Below are positions 7,510 through 16,315 of a stretch of 52,313 nt of DNA, piece by piece. The number at the start of each line of letters is the position of its first letter. Within the stretch, counting starts at the first letter, position 1. This stretch comes from Sedimenticola sp. (GTDB lineage: Bacteria > Pseudomonadota > Gammaproteobacteria > Chromatiales > Chromatiaceae), in the NCBI GenBank assembly GCA_027026755.1, contig JALVNE010000347.1, positions 1 to 52,313 on the forward strand. The letters are read 5' to 3'. Under the pieces are notes generated by a model, which was not told where the DNA came from, made no database searches, and saw nothing but the letters and a program-made list of their open reading frames with translations. Position numbers and translations under genes: made by a program.

Positions 7510-8339
7510 CACTCATTCCTCCCGAGAGATTCCGACAGCTCGACGGATCGGTCCCGGGCGGCGACCAGGGCCTTTTCCACCAATGCCGCCAGCCCACCTG
7601 CCGTGAAGGTTTCCAGCGCTTTTTCAGTGGTGCCGCCGGGCGAGGTCACGCGCCTGCGCAGTTCGTCCAGGTCGGTTGCGCTTTCCAGGGCCATGCGCGC
7701 TGCCCCCAGGGCAGTCTGCAATACCAGCAGGTGGGCGGTCTTTTCCTCCAGGCCCAGTTTTTGTGCGCTTTTCTCCATCGCTTCCATGAACAGGAAGAAA
7801 TAGGCCGGGCCACTGCCGGACACGGCGGTCAGGGCATCCATCTGGGCTTCCTCGTTGAGCCACACGGCGATGCCCGTGGCGCGCATGATATGCTCGGCCT
7901 GGTCCCGCAGGTCCGCGTCGATGTCCGGTGGCGCATAGAGACCGCTGGCGCCGGCGCCCAGCATGGCCGGGGTGTTGGGCATGACGCGGATGACGGGGAC
8001 CTTCTCGCCCAGCCATGACTGCAGGCTGCTCAAGCGGATTCCCGCGGCTATGGACAGGCACAGGGGCCGGTTTTGTTCCAGGGCGGGCGCCAGGCTGATG
8101 GCGACATCCTTCAGAACCTGGGGTTTCACCGCCAGAATGACGATGTCCGCCTGGCGGACGGCGGCGCTGTTGTCGTCCAGGGTGCGAACGCCAAAACGGG
8201 CGGCCAGCTGTTCCCTGCGGGATTCGTCGGGCTCCGCCACCAGGATCTGTCCGGGCGGCGTGCCGTCTTCGATCAGTCCATTGATCATGGCGCTGGCCAT
8301 GTTGCCGCCGCCGATGAATGCCAGGGTCTTCGTCTTCAT
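7509..8339 (-). CDS. proC: Pyrroline-5-carboxylate reductase
   Basis: Catalyses the last step of proline synthesis, reducing pyrroline-5-carboxylate with NAD(P)H. The product is 276 residues, normal for the family. The Rossmann motif FIGGGNMASAMI sits at residues 7-18. VIRVMPNTPAMLGAG and the C-terminal signature region around SGSGPAYFFLFMEAM and RRVTSPGGTTEKAL are all present. It overlaps yggS by 4 bp upstream and yggT downstream. The pairing with yggS is very widespread in bacteria. Confidence 0.97.
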   Translation of the reverse strand: MKTKTLAFIGGGNMASAMINGLIEDGTPPGQILVAEPDESRREQLAARFGVRTLDDNSAAVRQADIVILAVKPQVLKDVAISLAPALEQNRPLCLSIAAGIRLSSLQSWLGEKVPVIRVMPNTPAMLGAGASGLYAPPDIDADLRDQAEHIMRATGIAVWLNEEAQMDALTAVSGSGPAYFFLFMEAMEKSAQKLGLEEKTAHLLVLQTALGAARMALESATDLDELRRRVTSPGGTTEKALETFTAGGLAALVEKALVAARDRSVELSESLGRNE

Positions 8340-9025
8340 TTGCTGTCTCTCGGTCCGAATATCGCGGTGCCTATGCGCACCATTGTAGCCCCTTCGCAGA
8401 TTGCCGCCCGCATGTCTCCCGACATGCCCATGGACAGGGTGTCCAGCCTGTGGCCCTGTCGGTTCATTTCTTCCAGCAGTTCCCGCAGCCGACCAAAGAC
8501 CTGGTGCTGCAGCCTTTCGTCGGCGCTGGCCGGTGGCATGGTCATGAGCCCACGTACTTTCAGGTGGGGCAAGTCTTCGGTATTTTCAAGCAGGGCCGGC
8601 AATTCCCCGGCGGAAATGCCGCCCTTGCTGGCTTCGCCGGTGAGGTTGAGCTGTATGCAGGCGTTCAGCGGCGGCAGGTCGGGCGGGCGCTGGCTGTCCA
8701 GGCGACGGGCATGCTTGAGTTTCTCCAGAGCGTGAACCCAGGAAAAATGCCCGGCGATGTCCCGCGTCTTGTTGGACTGGATGCGGCCGATGAAATGCCA
8801 TTCCAGGTCCAGGTCGTGCAGGGCAGCGATCTTGGGCAGGGCGTCCTGCAGGTAGTTTTCGCCGAAGGCCCGCTGTCCCGCTGCCACCGCGGTCAGGATA
8901 TCTTCCACCGGCCGGGTCTTGCTGACGGCAAGCAGCCTTATGTCGGATGGATCCCTGTCACAAGATGAGGCCGTACTGCTTATCTGCTGGCGCAGCTGTG
9001 ATAATCTTTCCGCCAGACTGGTCAT
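8336..9025 (-). CDS. yggS: YggS family pyridoxal-phosphate homeostasis protein
   Basis: A 229-residue single-domain PLP-binding barrel protein that keeps free PLP and amino-acid pools balanced. It has no known catalytic reaction. The PLP lysine is in LLAVSKTRP (about residue 36); FGENYLQDALPK, WHFIGRIQSNKTRDI and LRGLMTMPP-like segments follow in family order. I start it at the MTSLAERL methionine (9025) rather than 12 codons upstream because family members begin close to this helix. It is first in the yggS-proC-yggT-yggU unit and divergent from pilT. Confidence 0.94.
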   Translation of the reverse strand: MTSLAERLSQLRQQISSTASSCDRDPSDIRLLAVSKTRPVEDILTAVAAGQRAFGENYLQDALPKIAALHDLDLEWHFIGRIQSNKTRDIAGHFSWVHALEKLKHARRLDSQRPPDLPPLNACIQLNLTGEASKGGISAGELPALLENTEDLPHLKVRGLMTMPPASADERLQHQVFGRLRELLEEMNRQGHRLDTLSMGMSGDMRAAICEGATMVRIGTAIFGPRDSK

Positions 9026-9220
9026 GATGTGTTCCAGGTCAGGATTGAGAAAAAATACCATATCGGATTTTGCCTGCCTGTACTATCATGGCCGGAAAGA
9101 AAGTTCGATTTTTCTGACTGTTGTCGTTCAGAGAGTATCAAAGGGGGCGGAGCCGACGTTCGTGGGCAGTTTGTGCCATATCGCAAACCGGCTTCTTCCC
9201 GGGGGCACGAGAGGGAATCC

Positions 9221-10258
9221 ATGGATATTACAGAGCTACTTGCATTCAGCGTAAAGCACAACGCATCCGACCTGCATCTGTCGGCGGGGCTGCCCCCCAT
9301 GATACGGGTGGATGGTGACATCCGGCGCATCAATGTGCCGGCGCTGGATCACAAGACCGTGCACTCGCTGGTGTACGACATCATGAACGACAAGCAGCGC
9401 CGGGATTACGAGGAGTTCATGGAAGTGGATTTCTCCTTCGAGATCCCGGGACTGGCCCGTTTCCGGGTGAACGCCTTCAACCAGGACCGTGGTGCCGCGG
9501 CTGTATTCCGTACCATTCCCTCCAAGGTGTTGACCCTGGACGACCTGGGTTGTCCGGCGACCTTCAAGACCATCTGCGAGAATCCCCGGGGCATCGTGCT
9601 GGTGACCGGACCCACGGGTTCAGGTAAGTCCACCACCCTGGCTGCGATGATCGATTACATCAACGACAACGAATACGGCCACGTGCTCACCATCGAGGAT
9701 CCCATCGAATTCGTGCACCAGAGCAAGAAGTGCCTGATCAACCAGCGGGAGGTGCATCGGGACACCCTGGGCTTTTCCGAAGCCCTGAGGTCTGCCCTGC
9801 GGGAAGACCCGGACATCATTCTGGTTGGCGAATTGCGGGATCTGGAAACCATCCGCCTGGCCCTGACGGCTGCCGAAACCGGCCACCTGGTGTTTGGCAC
9901 CCTGCACACCAGCTCGGCCGCCAAGACCATAGACCGTATCGTGGACGTATTCCCCGCAGGGGAAAAATCCATGGTGCGTTCCATGTTGTCCGAATCCCTG
10001 CGCGCCGTCATTGCCCAGACCCTGCTGAAGAAGGTAGGTGGCGGACGTACCGCCGCCTGGGAGATCATGATCGGCACGCCGGCCATTCGCAACCTGATTC
10101 GCGAGGACAAGGTGGCGCAGATGTATTCCGCCATCCAGACCGGCCAGGCCGTGGGCATGCAGACCCTGGACCAGCATCTCAAGGAGCTGTTGCAGAAGGG
10201 CCTGATTACCCGCCAGGACGCCCGCGCCCGGGCTCAGAACAAGGATACCTTCACCTGA
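9221..10258 (+). CDS. pilT: Type IV pilus retraction ATPase PilT
   Basis: Hexameric cytoplasmic ATPase that disassembles the pilus and drives twitching. The product is 345 residues, standard for PilT. Walker A GPTGSGKSTT lies at about 131-140, the Asp box in TIEDPIEFVH, the Walker B region DPDIILVGELRDLETI at about 200-215, the His box GHLVFGTLHT and the C-terminal AIRNLIRE retraction motif are all visible. The ATG at 9221 follows GAGGGA; the frame open further upstream is not coding. It is followed by pilU after 49 bp, as in pseudomonads. Confidence 0.97.
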   Translation: MDITELLAFSVKHNASDLHLSAGLPPMIRVDGDIRRINVPALDHKTVHSLVYDIMNDKQRRDYEEFMEVDFSFEIPGLARFRVNAFNQDRGAAAVFRTIPSKVLTLDDLGCPATFKTICENPRGIVLVTGPTGSGKSTTLAAMIDYINDNEYGHVLTIEDPIEFVHQSKKCLINQREVHRDTLGFSEALRSALREDPDIILVGELRDLETIRLALTAAETGHLVFGTLHTSSAAKTIDRIVDVFPAGEKSMVRSMLSESLRAVIAQTLLKKVGGGRTAAWEIMIGTPAIRNLIREDKVAQMYSAIQTGQAVGMQTLDQHLKELLQKGLITRQDARARAQNKDTFT

Positions 10259-10307
10259 TCGTCCGGTGAAAAATTCCATGACAGATGTAATTTCCTGAGG
10301 TTAGCAC

Positions 10308-11426
10308 ATGGATTTTAATGACATACTCCGCCTGATGGCGGACAAGAAAGCCTCCGACCTGTTCATTACCGTGGGACGCCCGCCATCCATCAAGGTGGAT
10401 GGACACATCAAGCCCGTGGCCAAGACGTCGCTTACCGCGGAACAGACACGTGAACTCGCCTATGGGCTGATGACGCCTGAGCAGCGGGAAGAATTCCGGC
10501 ATACCAAGGAATGCAACTTTGGCGTCAGCGCGCCCGAGATCGGCCGGTTCCGGGTCAGCGCCTTCGTACAGCGGGATGCCACGGCCATGGTGCTGCGCCG
10601 TATCGAAACCAATATCCCCAATTTCGAGGATCTCAAGCTCCCGCCCATCATCAAGCAGCTGGCCATGGTCAAACGCGGATTGATCGTGTTCGTGGGTGCC
10701 ACCGGCACGGGTAAGTCCACGTCCCTGGCGGCCATGCTGGGCTACCGCAACAGGCACAGCGACGGCCATATCATCTGCATAGAAGATCCCATCGAATTCC
10801 TGCATCAGCATGAGGGCTGTATCGTGGCCCAGCGGGAAGTGGGCATCGATACCGAATCCTATGAGGTGGCCCTGAAGAACACTCTGCGCCAGGCGCCGGA
10901 TGTGATACTCATCGGCGAGATCCGCACCCGGGAGGTCATGGAACATGCCCTGACCTTCGCTGAAACCGGCCACTTGGTATTGACCACCCTGCACGCCAAC
11001 AACGCCAACCAGGCCTTGGAGCGTATCCTGCATTTCTTCCCTGAGGAACGCAAGGAGCAGGCGCTCATGGACCTGTCCCTGAACCTCAAGGGGATTCTGG
11101 CCCAGCAGCTCATTCCCCGGGCCGACGGCGTGGGCCGCCGGGCCGCCATCGAAGTGCTGCTCAACACGCCATTGGCCTCGGATCTGATTCTCAAGGGCAA
11201 GATCCATGAACTCAAGGAACTGATGAAGCGTTCCCGCGAGCATGGCATGATCACCTTCGATCAGGCTCTGTATGAACTCTATCTCGAAGGGGAGATTACC
11301 GAGGCGGATGCCCTCAAGCATGCCGATTCGGCCAACGAGGTGCGCCTGATGATCAAGCTGGGAGACAACCGGCCGGGTTCCCGGGCAAGGGATCTGGACG
11401 CCGCCATGCTGGTGGATGATTACTGA
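10308..11426 (+). CDS. pilU: PilT paralogue ATPase PilU
   Basis: A 372-residue partner ATPase that assists PilT in pilus retraction under load. Walker A GATGTGKSTSLAAM lies at about 126-139, then CIEDPIEFLHQH, Walker B PDVILIGEIRTREVME and GHLVLTTLHANNANQALERI. GEIRTRE in place of PilT's GELRDLE and the longer C-terminal tail, with no AIRNLIRE, mark it as PilU rather than a second PilT. TGAGG lies before the ATG. It probably shares a transcript with pilT. Confidence 0.96.
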   Translation: MDFNDILRLMADKKASDLFITVGRPPSIKVDGHIKPVAKTSLTAEQTRELAYGLMTPEQREEFRHTKECNFGVSAPEIGRFRVSAFVQRDATAMVLRRIETNIPNFEDLKLPPIIKQLAMVKRGLIVFVGATGTGKSTSLAAMLGYRNRHSDGHIICIEDPIEFLHQHEGCIVAQREVGIDTESYEVALKNTLRQAPDVILIGEIRTREVMEHALTFAETGHLVLTTLHANNANQALERILHFFPEERKEQALMDLSLNLKGILAQQLIPRADGVGRRAAIEVLLNTPLASDLILKGKIHELKELMKRSREHGMITFDQALYELYLEGEITEADALKHADSANEVRLMIKLGDNRPGSRARDLDAAMLVDDY

Positions 11427-11436
11427 GCGGGCCAGT

Positions 11437-11468
11437 GCGTTTGAAAGGGGTCGCGTTTGAAAGGGGTC
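11437..11468. repeat. Tandem 16-bp duplication at the edge of the 102-bp element
   Basis: GCGTTTGAAAGGGGTC occurs twice in tandem (11437-11452, 11453-11468). The second copy runs into the end of the palindromic element at 11463, which suggests a local duplication at its insertion boundary. Confidence 0.7.
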
Positions 11469-11564
11469 GGAGTCAAATTCCACTCAATTTGTTACAGGGA
11501 ACGGGATCAAACTGTTCCATGCCATCGGTTTTTTCCAACATCCTCCCCATTTGACTCCGACCCC
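11463..11564 (-). repeat. 102-bp palindrome-ended repeat element, copy A
   Basis: Bounded by a perfect 16-bp inverted repeat, GGGGTCGGAGTCAAAT (11463-11478) and its complement (11549-11564). Read on the minus strand, its interior aligns along its whole length with copy B at 37106-37204, for example ATGTTGG, TGGCATGG, GTTCCCTGTAACA and GTGGAAT in the same order. No reading frame lies inside. It resembles the non-autonomous REP/MITE-like elements mobilised by RAYT transposases. It fills the space between the convergent pilU and pyrK genes. Confidence 0.8.
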
Positions 11565-11584
11565 GACCACCACTGGTGGATGAG

Positions 11585-12448
11585 TTAGAATACCTGGTAA
11601 CCGTCGAACACCGGCCCGTCCACGCAGACCCGCTGCATGGACGGGCCGTTTTGCGTTTGTACTTCTACCGCGCAGCCAGCGCAGCCGCCCACGCCGCAGG
11701 CCATGAATTCTTCCAGGGATACCTGCACGGGCAGGTCGAAGTCCCGGGCCAGGGCTACTACGGCTTCCAGCATGGGATGAGGGCCGCAGGCCAGCACTTC
11801 CACCTCTTGCCTGGTATCTTCGTCCAGGGCGTTCAGCCAGTGGCGGGCCAGGTCGGTGACATAGCCTTGATGTATGCCGGGCATGTCCTGGCCTGAGGTG
11901 AGGCGGCAGGCGATGTGCCAGTCGTCCAGCAATGGCATGGTGGCGATGACTCCATCGGGCATGCCGGGCACGAGAATATCGGACGGGCGGGGCGTGAAGG
12001 GGAAGGGCACTTCCGAGCCCAGGATCACCAGGGGCTGGCGGTCGCTGCCCTTGAGGCTTTCGGCTACGAATATCATGGGCGGCATGCCCACGCCGCCACC
12101 GATGAGCAGGGGGCGCTTTCTGCTGACCCTGAAAAGCTGGCCGATGGGGCCGAGGTTGCTCAGGGTTTCGCCGGGCTTGCGCGTCGCCAGCAGGGCCGTG
12201 CCTTCGCCCACTTTCTTGTACAGCAGGTCTATCCAGCCGGCTTCGGCGTCGGCGCGCATGATGGAGATGGGACGGCGCATGGGTCGCTGCGGATCCACGG
12301 TGAGGTGCACGAACTGGCCGGGCCGGGCTTGGGCAGCGCAGCGGGGGGCGTGCAGGCGCAGGATGAACTGGTCGCCCGGGAAGGCTTCATGGCTGATGAT
12401 TTTCGCCTCTTCGACGAAAATACTGCCGCGATGTTCAGGATGTTTCAT
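11585..12448 (-). CDS. pyrK: PyrK-like FAD/[2Fe-2S] electron-transfer subunit
   Basis: A 287-residue flavoprotein-type electron carrier. The FAD-binding RRPISIM (about 59-65), the NAD-binding GGGVGMPPMIF (about 118-128) and a C-terminal cluster motif CGVGGCAGC followed by a cysteine about 16 residues later match PyrK, which links class 1B dihydroorotate dehydrogenase to NAD+. No pyrD gene is next to it. Position at the end of the pyrimidine operon supports a link to dihydroorotate oxidation, but the partner enzyme is unknown. It follows pyrC' with a 4-bp overlap. Confidence 0.85.
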   Translation of the reverse strand: MKHPEHRGSIFVEEAKIISHEAFPGDQFILRLHAPRCAAQARPGQFVHLTVDPQRPMRRPISIMRADAEAGWIDLLYKKVGEGTALLATRKPGETLSNLGPIGQLFRVSRKRPLLIGGGVGMPPMIFVAESLKGSDRQPLVILGSEVPFPFTPRPSDILVPGMPDGVIATMPLLDDWHIACRLTSGQDMPGIHQGYVTDLARHWLNALDEDTRQEVEVLACGPHPMLEAVVALARDFDLPVQVSLEEFMACGVGGCAGCAVEVQTQNGPSMQRVCVDGPVFDGYQVF

Positions 12449-13728
12449 GAATCGTTGCTCCAGGTGAGCCGTCCTTCGAACAGGGTATGGGTGACACGGC
12501 CACGGAATTCCCAGCCGGCAAAGGGCGTGTTTTTTCCCTGGCTGGCCATGTTTTCAGGGTCCAGTTCCCAGATGGCATCCGGGTCGAAGATACAGATGTC
12601 GGCGCTGCGCCCAGGCTCCAGGCGTCCCAGGGGCAGATCCAGCACCTGGGCCGGGCCGGCGGTGAGAGCGGCAATGGCCGTGGGCAGATCCAGCACGCCT
12701 TCTTCCACCAGTTTCAGGCTCAGGGGCAGCAGGGTTTCCAGGCCGGAGATGCCCGGCGCCGTCAGGGGAAAGGGCTCGGTCTTGGCGTCCGCCTCGTGGG
12801 GCTGGTGATCGGAACAGATGACCTGGATATCGCCATCCCGCAGGGCCTGGCGCAGGCGGTCGCGGTCGCTCTGGGTGCGCAGGGGCGGGTCCACATGGCA
12901 GGCGGCATCGAATCCGTCCACGTCCGTGTCCATGAGGAACAGCTGGTGAATGGCGACGCCGGCGGACAGACGCGCGCCGTCCCGGCGGGCCTGACGGATC
13001 ATCTCGATGGCGCGCCCCGTGGACAGGGTGTGGAAATGGCTGCGGCTGCCAGTATGTTCCGTGAGGGCCAGATCCCGGGCCACGGCCACGGTTTCCGCCG
13101 CCGCGGGAATGCCGGGCAGGCCCAGGCGGCTGGCCACGGCGCCTTCGTGAACGCAGCCGCTGGCCTTGAGATGGGGATCTTCACTGCACAGGATCACCGG
13201 CAGGTCGAAGGTACTGGCATATTCCAGGGCGTGCCGGCTGACCAGGGTGCTGGCCATGCGCCGCCGGGTGTTGCTCACGGCCACGCAGCCGGCCTGCTTC
13301 AGGGCGCCCATTTCCGCCAGCTGTTCCCCTTGCAGCCCCTGGGTGAGGGCGCCGATGGCCAGCACCCGGGCGCTGCCGCAGGCCTTGGCGCGGCGGCGGA
13401 TGAGTTCCCAGACGGCCGGGGTGTCGATGACCGGCTGGGTGTCGGGCATGCACACCAGGGTGGTGATGCCGCCCCGGGCGGCGGCCTGGGCCTCGCTGCA
13501 GATAGTGCCTTTGTGTTCCTGGCCCGGCTCACGCAGGTGTACGCCCAGGTCGATGATGCCGGGGCAGACGATTTGGCCGGTCGCGTCTATGACCTGGTCG
13601 GGCGCAAAGTCTTGCGGCGGGTCGCCCACGGCCAGCACCCAGCCGTCCGCCAGCCACAGGTCGAGCTGATCGTCGATGCCGTTGGCGGGGTCGATGAGAC
13701 GCCCCCCTTTGATATGAATGCGGTTCAT
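12445..13728 (-). CDS. pyrC: Dihydroorotase-like protein PyrC', probably non-catalytic
   Basis: A 427-residue amidohydrolase of the class I dihydroorotase family. In active enzymes two histidines of an HxH motif and a later His bind zinc. Here the first site reads [10 protein letters not shown] (first His replaced by Gly, about residue 61) and the later site reads ILCSEDPHL (Cys in place of His), although SHFHTLST and CSDHQPH keep their His and Asp. In Pseudomonas a degenerate PyrC' has no activity but is needed to assemble aspartate transcarbamoylase with PyrB; the same 4-bp pyrB overlap exists here. I therefore infer a structural role and expect an active dihydroorotase elsewhere in the genome. 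Confidence 0.9.
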   Translation of the reverse strand: MNRIHIKGGRLIDPANGIDDQLDLWLADGWVLAVGDPPQDFAPDQVIDATGQIVCPGIIDLGVHLREPGQEHKGTICSEAQAAARGGITTLVCMPDTQPVIDTPAVWELIRRRAKACGSARVLAIGALTQGLQGEQLAEMGALKQAGCVAVSNTRRRMASTLVSRHALEYASTFDLPVILCSEDPHLKASGCVHEGAVASRLGLPGIPAAAETVAVARDLALTEHTGSRSHFHTLSTGRAIEMIRQARRDGARLSAGVAIHQLFLMDTDVDGFDAACHVDPPLRTQSDRDRLRQALRDGDIQVICSDHQPHEADAKTEPFPLTAPGISGLETLLPLSLKLVEEGVLDLPTAIAALTAGPAQVLDLPLGRLEPGRSADICIFDPDAIWELDPENMASQGKNTPFAGWEFRGRVTHTLFEGRLTWSNDS

Positions 13729-14699
13729 GAGGCAACCTCCCCGGCATTCCCGCCCAGGGCCATGGACATGACCGCCATGCGCACGGCGATGCCATGGCTC
13801 ACCTGCTGCAGGATGACCGACTGTGGCCCGTCGGCCACCTCCGAGGCAATCTCCACCCCTCGGTTGATGGGGCCTGGGTGCATGACGATGGCGTCGGGTT
13901 TGGCTTTTTTCAGGCGCGCCTCGGTGAGGCCGTAGAGCTGGAAGTATTCATGTTCCGAAGGCAGCAGGGCATGTTCCATGCGTTCCTTCTGCAGACGCAG
14001 CATGATGACCACGTCCACGTCTTCCAGGCCCCGTTCAAGATCGTGGTAGACGTGTACGCCCAGGGAACGTACCTCAGCGGGCAACAGGGTGCGAGGGGCT
14101 ATGACCCGCACTTCACTCACGCCAAGAATGTTCAGGGCCATGATCTGGGAACGCGCCACCCGGGAATGCTGGATGTCCCCCACGATGGCCACCCGCAGGG
14201 GCGTGAAGTCACCCTTGTGGCGGCGGATGGTGAACATGTCCAGCATGGCCTGGGTGGGATGGGCGTGGCGGCCGTCGCCGGCGTTGATGACGCTCACGCC
14301 GGGAGCGGCGTGCCGGGCAATGAAATGGGCCGCGCCGGATGCCTGGTGGCGCACCACGAACATGTCCGAGTGCATGGCTTCGATGTTGCGCAGGGTGTCC
14401 AGCAGGGTCTCGCCCTTGGCCGTGGCGGAGACGTTGACGTTGAAATTGATGACGTCCGCCGACAGCAGCTTGGCGGCCAGTTCGAAAGTGGTGCGGGTGC
14501 GGGTGCTGTTCTCGAAGAACAGGTTGGTGATGATCTTGCCGCGCAGCAGGGGCACCTTCTTGACCTGGCGACCCGGCAGCATGGCGAAGGATTCTGCCGT
14601 GTCCAGGATCTGCTCCAGCTGCTCCCGGCGGAAACCCTCGATGCTGAGAAAGTGCCGCAGGCGGCCCTGCTCGTCTGTCTGGCTGGTATTGGTGTTCAT
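13725..14699 (-). CDS. pyrB: Aspartate carbamoyltransferase catalytic chain
   Basis: Condenses carbamoyl phosphate and aspartate in the first committed step of pyrimidine synthesis. The product is 324 residues. The carbamoyl-phosphate motif [13 protein letters not shown] lies at about 57-69 and HPTQAMLD at about 146-153; the C-terminal MHPGPINRG is also typical. There is no pyrI. The N-terminal extension of about ten residues and the overlapping pyrC' fit the large class A enzyme known from Pseudomonas. It overlaps pyrR by 4 bp upstream. Confidence 0.97.
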   Translation of the reverse strand: MNTNTSQTDEQGRLRHFLSIEGFRREQLEQILDTAESFAMLPGRQVKKVPLLRGKIITNLFFENSTRTRTTFELAAKLLSADVINFNVNVSATAKGETLLDTLRNIEAMHSDMFVVRHQASGAAHFIARHAAPGVSVINAGDGRHAHPTQAMLDMFTIRRHKGDFTPLRVAIVGDIQHSRVARSQIMALNILGVSEVRVIAPRTLLPAEVRSLGVHVYHDLERGLEDVDVVIMLRLQKERMEHALLPSEHEYFQLYGLTEARLKKAKPDAIVMHPGPINRGVEIASEVADGPQSVILQQVSHGIAVRMAVMSMALGGNAGEVAS

Positions 14700-15235
14700 C
14701 TGTCTTCCCTGTTGCCCGGTTGTCCGCTGATCTCGAGCATCAAGGGCTCCGGGCCCTGCAGGCGGATGTGTTCTTCGTCACCCAGGGGCGGTTCCAGGCC
14801 CATGATGTCCGGCTGTATGGGCAGTTCCCGGCCGCTGCGTTCGATGAGGCAGACCAGGGTGATGGAGGCCGGGCGGCCAAAGTCGAAGATCTCGTTCATG
14901 GCCGCGCGTATGGTGCGCCCGGACTGGATGACATCGTCCACCAGGATGATGTGTCTGTCCTCCACCTCGAAGGGGATGCGCGAAGGCTTCACCTGGGGGT
15001 TCATGCCGATGCGGGTGAAATCGTCCCGGTAGAAGCTGATGTCCATTTGCCCCAGGGGCGTGTCGATAGCCAGGAGCTGGTGCAGACGTTCGGCGATCCA
15101 GACGCCACCCGTGTGAATGCCGATCATGGCCGGGTCGGGAATCTTTCTGTCTTCCAGATGCCGGCGCGTCAGGCGGGCCATGCCCTGGACGATATCCAGG
15201 ATGGCGTCCTGCTGCATGAAGATGCGTTTGCTCAT
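14696..15235 (-). CDS. pyrR: PyrR bifunctional regulator/uracil phosphoribosyltransferase
   Basis: A 179-residue PRTase-fold protein. PyrR proteins bind pyr leader RNA or act as regulators and may salvage uracil. The PRPP motif [18 protein letters not shown] lies at about 96-113. PFEVEDRH and the N-terminal RLTRRHLED fit the family. The ATG at 15235 overlaps the ruvX stop as ATGA; the frame open further upstream is a ruvX shadow. I saw no obvious anti-terminator leader before pyrB, which starts 4 bp inside pyrR, so any control acts elsewhere or on the whole operon. Confidence 0.94.
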   Translation of the reverse strand: MSKRIFMQQDAILDIVQGMARLTRRHLEDRKIPDPAMIGIHTGGVWIAERLHQLLAIDTPLGQMDISFYRDDFTRIGMNPQVKPSRIPFEVEDRHIILVDDVIQSGRTIRAAMNEIFDFGRPASITLVCLIERSGRELPIQPDIMGLEPPLGDEEHIRLQGPEPLMLEISGQPGNREDR

Positions 15236-15636
15236 GTGCTGCTGAACCAGGTTTCGAGGATGAGTTTGGCGGCCATGGAATCGATGCGCGTCACATCCCG
15301 GGTGGCGATGCCGCCGATGCGGCTCCAGGCTTCCCGGGATGTTAGCCGTTCGTCCGCCAAGTGTACAGGCAGACCGAAGCGCCCCTCCAGCTGCCGGGCG
15401 AACTTGCGCGCCGCCTGGGTCATGGGGGTTTCTTTCTCGTCCGGGCCTATGGGCAGACCCACCACCAGGCCCTGGGGGCGCCATTCCTCAATGAGGCGTC
15501 GGATGCTGTCCCAGTCAGGTTTGTCCTTGACCCGGTTCAACACCGTCAATGGATTGGCCGTGCCGGTGAGTGCCTGGCCCACGGCCACGCCGATCTTGTG
15601 GGTGCCGTAGTCGAAGCCCAGCAGGGTGTCAGGCAT
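15232..15636 (-). CDS. ruvX: RuvX/YqgF Holliday junction resolvase family
   Basis: A 134-residue RNase H-fold protein, implicated in pre-16S rRNA 5' processing and proposed as a Holliday junction resolvase. The N-terminal GFDYGTHKIGVAVG carries the first catalytic Asp (residue 9). VVGLPIGPDEKET, VHLADERLTSREA and the C-terminal Asp in TRIDSMAAKLILE complete the active site. It overlaps algH by 8 bp and pyrR by 4 bp, the same order as in P. aeruginosa. Confidence 0.95.
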   Translation of the reverse strand: MPDTLLGFDYGTHKIGVAVGQALTGTANPLTVLNRVKDKPDWDSIRRLIEEWRPQGLVVGLPIGPDEKETPMTQAARKFARQLEGRFGLPVHLADERLTSREAWSRIGGIATRDVTRIDSMAAKLILETWFSST

Positions 15637-16192
15637 GGCCGCCGATGTTGCTGATGAGATTCAGGTCCACGCCAGCCAGGGTGGCGGCTGCTTCCCAGCG
15701 TTGTTCCAGGGGCGTGTGAAAAATGATCTCCCGGGAGGCGGGGCTGAACAGCCAGCTGTCCTGCTGCAGCTCGCTTTCGAGCTGCCCCGGCCCCCAGCCC
15801 GCATAGCCCAGGGCGATGAACACCTCTTCCGGCCCTTCCCCCCGGGCCAGGGCCTGGAGCAGGTCGCGGGAGGTGGTCACGGCCATATCGTTACTGATCA
15901 CCAGGGTGGAGTCCCAGCGCTTTGGCGGGGAATGGAGCAGAAAGCCCCGGTCTTCCTGCACCGGGCCGCCGATATGCACGGGCATGTCTGCCGGCGTTTG
16001 CGGCGTCTGCTCGATGTCCATGTGGTGCAGGATGTCCGCCAGCCGCAGGTCACAGGGCCTGTTGATGACGATGCCCATGGCGCCGTCCTTGTTGTGCTCA
16101 CAAATATAGGTGACGGTGCGGAAAAAGTTGGGATCCCGCAATACGGGCAGGGCGATCAGGAAGTGATCGGTCAGTGAGGAAGATTCGCTCAT
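15629..16192 (-). CDS. algH: AlgH/YqgE family protein (UPF0301)
   Basis: A 187-residue protein of the AlgH family, whose biochemical function is unknown; in Pseudomonas the gene was named for an effect on alginate. LTDHFLIALPVLRDPNFFRTVTYICEHN at the start, GAMGIVINRP and the C-terminal FIALGYAGWGPGQLE are near-invariant in the family. It is first gene of the pyrimidine-containing operon. A perfect minus-strand TATAAT (16207-16202) lies only ten bases before its start codon, so a promoter there would give an almost leaderless message. Confidence 0.95.
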   Translation of the reverse strand: MSESSSLTDHFLIALPVLRDPNFFRTVTYICEHNKDGAMGIVINRPCDLRLADILHHMDIEQTPQTPADMPVHIGGPVQEDRGFLLHSPPKRWDSTLVISNDMAVTTSRDLLQALARGEGPEEVFIALGYAGWGPGQLESELQQDSWLFSPASREIIFHTPLEQRWEAAATLAGVDLNLISNIGGHA

Positions 16193-16265
16193 GGCAAGAC
16201 AATTATACCAACAGCATGAGATACCTTGCCAGATGCTCCTTTCCTTCAGGTTTGGGAACCTGGCC

Positions 16266-16271
16266 TATAAT
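16266..16271 (+). promoter_or_regulatory. -10 element upstream of the CadC-like regulator
   Basis: A perfect TATAAT 45 bases before the regulator's ATG. No convincing -35 lies at 16-18 bases, so this is only a partial promoter call. Confidence 0.4.
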
Positions 16272-16315
16272 GCAACAAAAAAAACACCAGATCCAGCGAC
16301 CACCAAGGGGCTTTG

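Noticed and set aside
16202-16207. Perfect minus-strand TATAAT as the algH promoter
   Set aside because: Only ten bases from the start codon and without a -35 at proper spacing; noted in the algH entry, not called separately.
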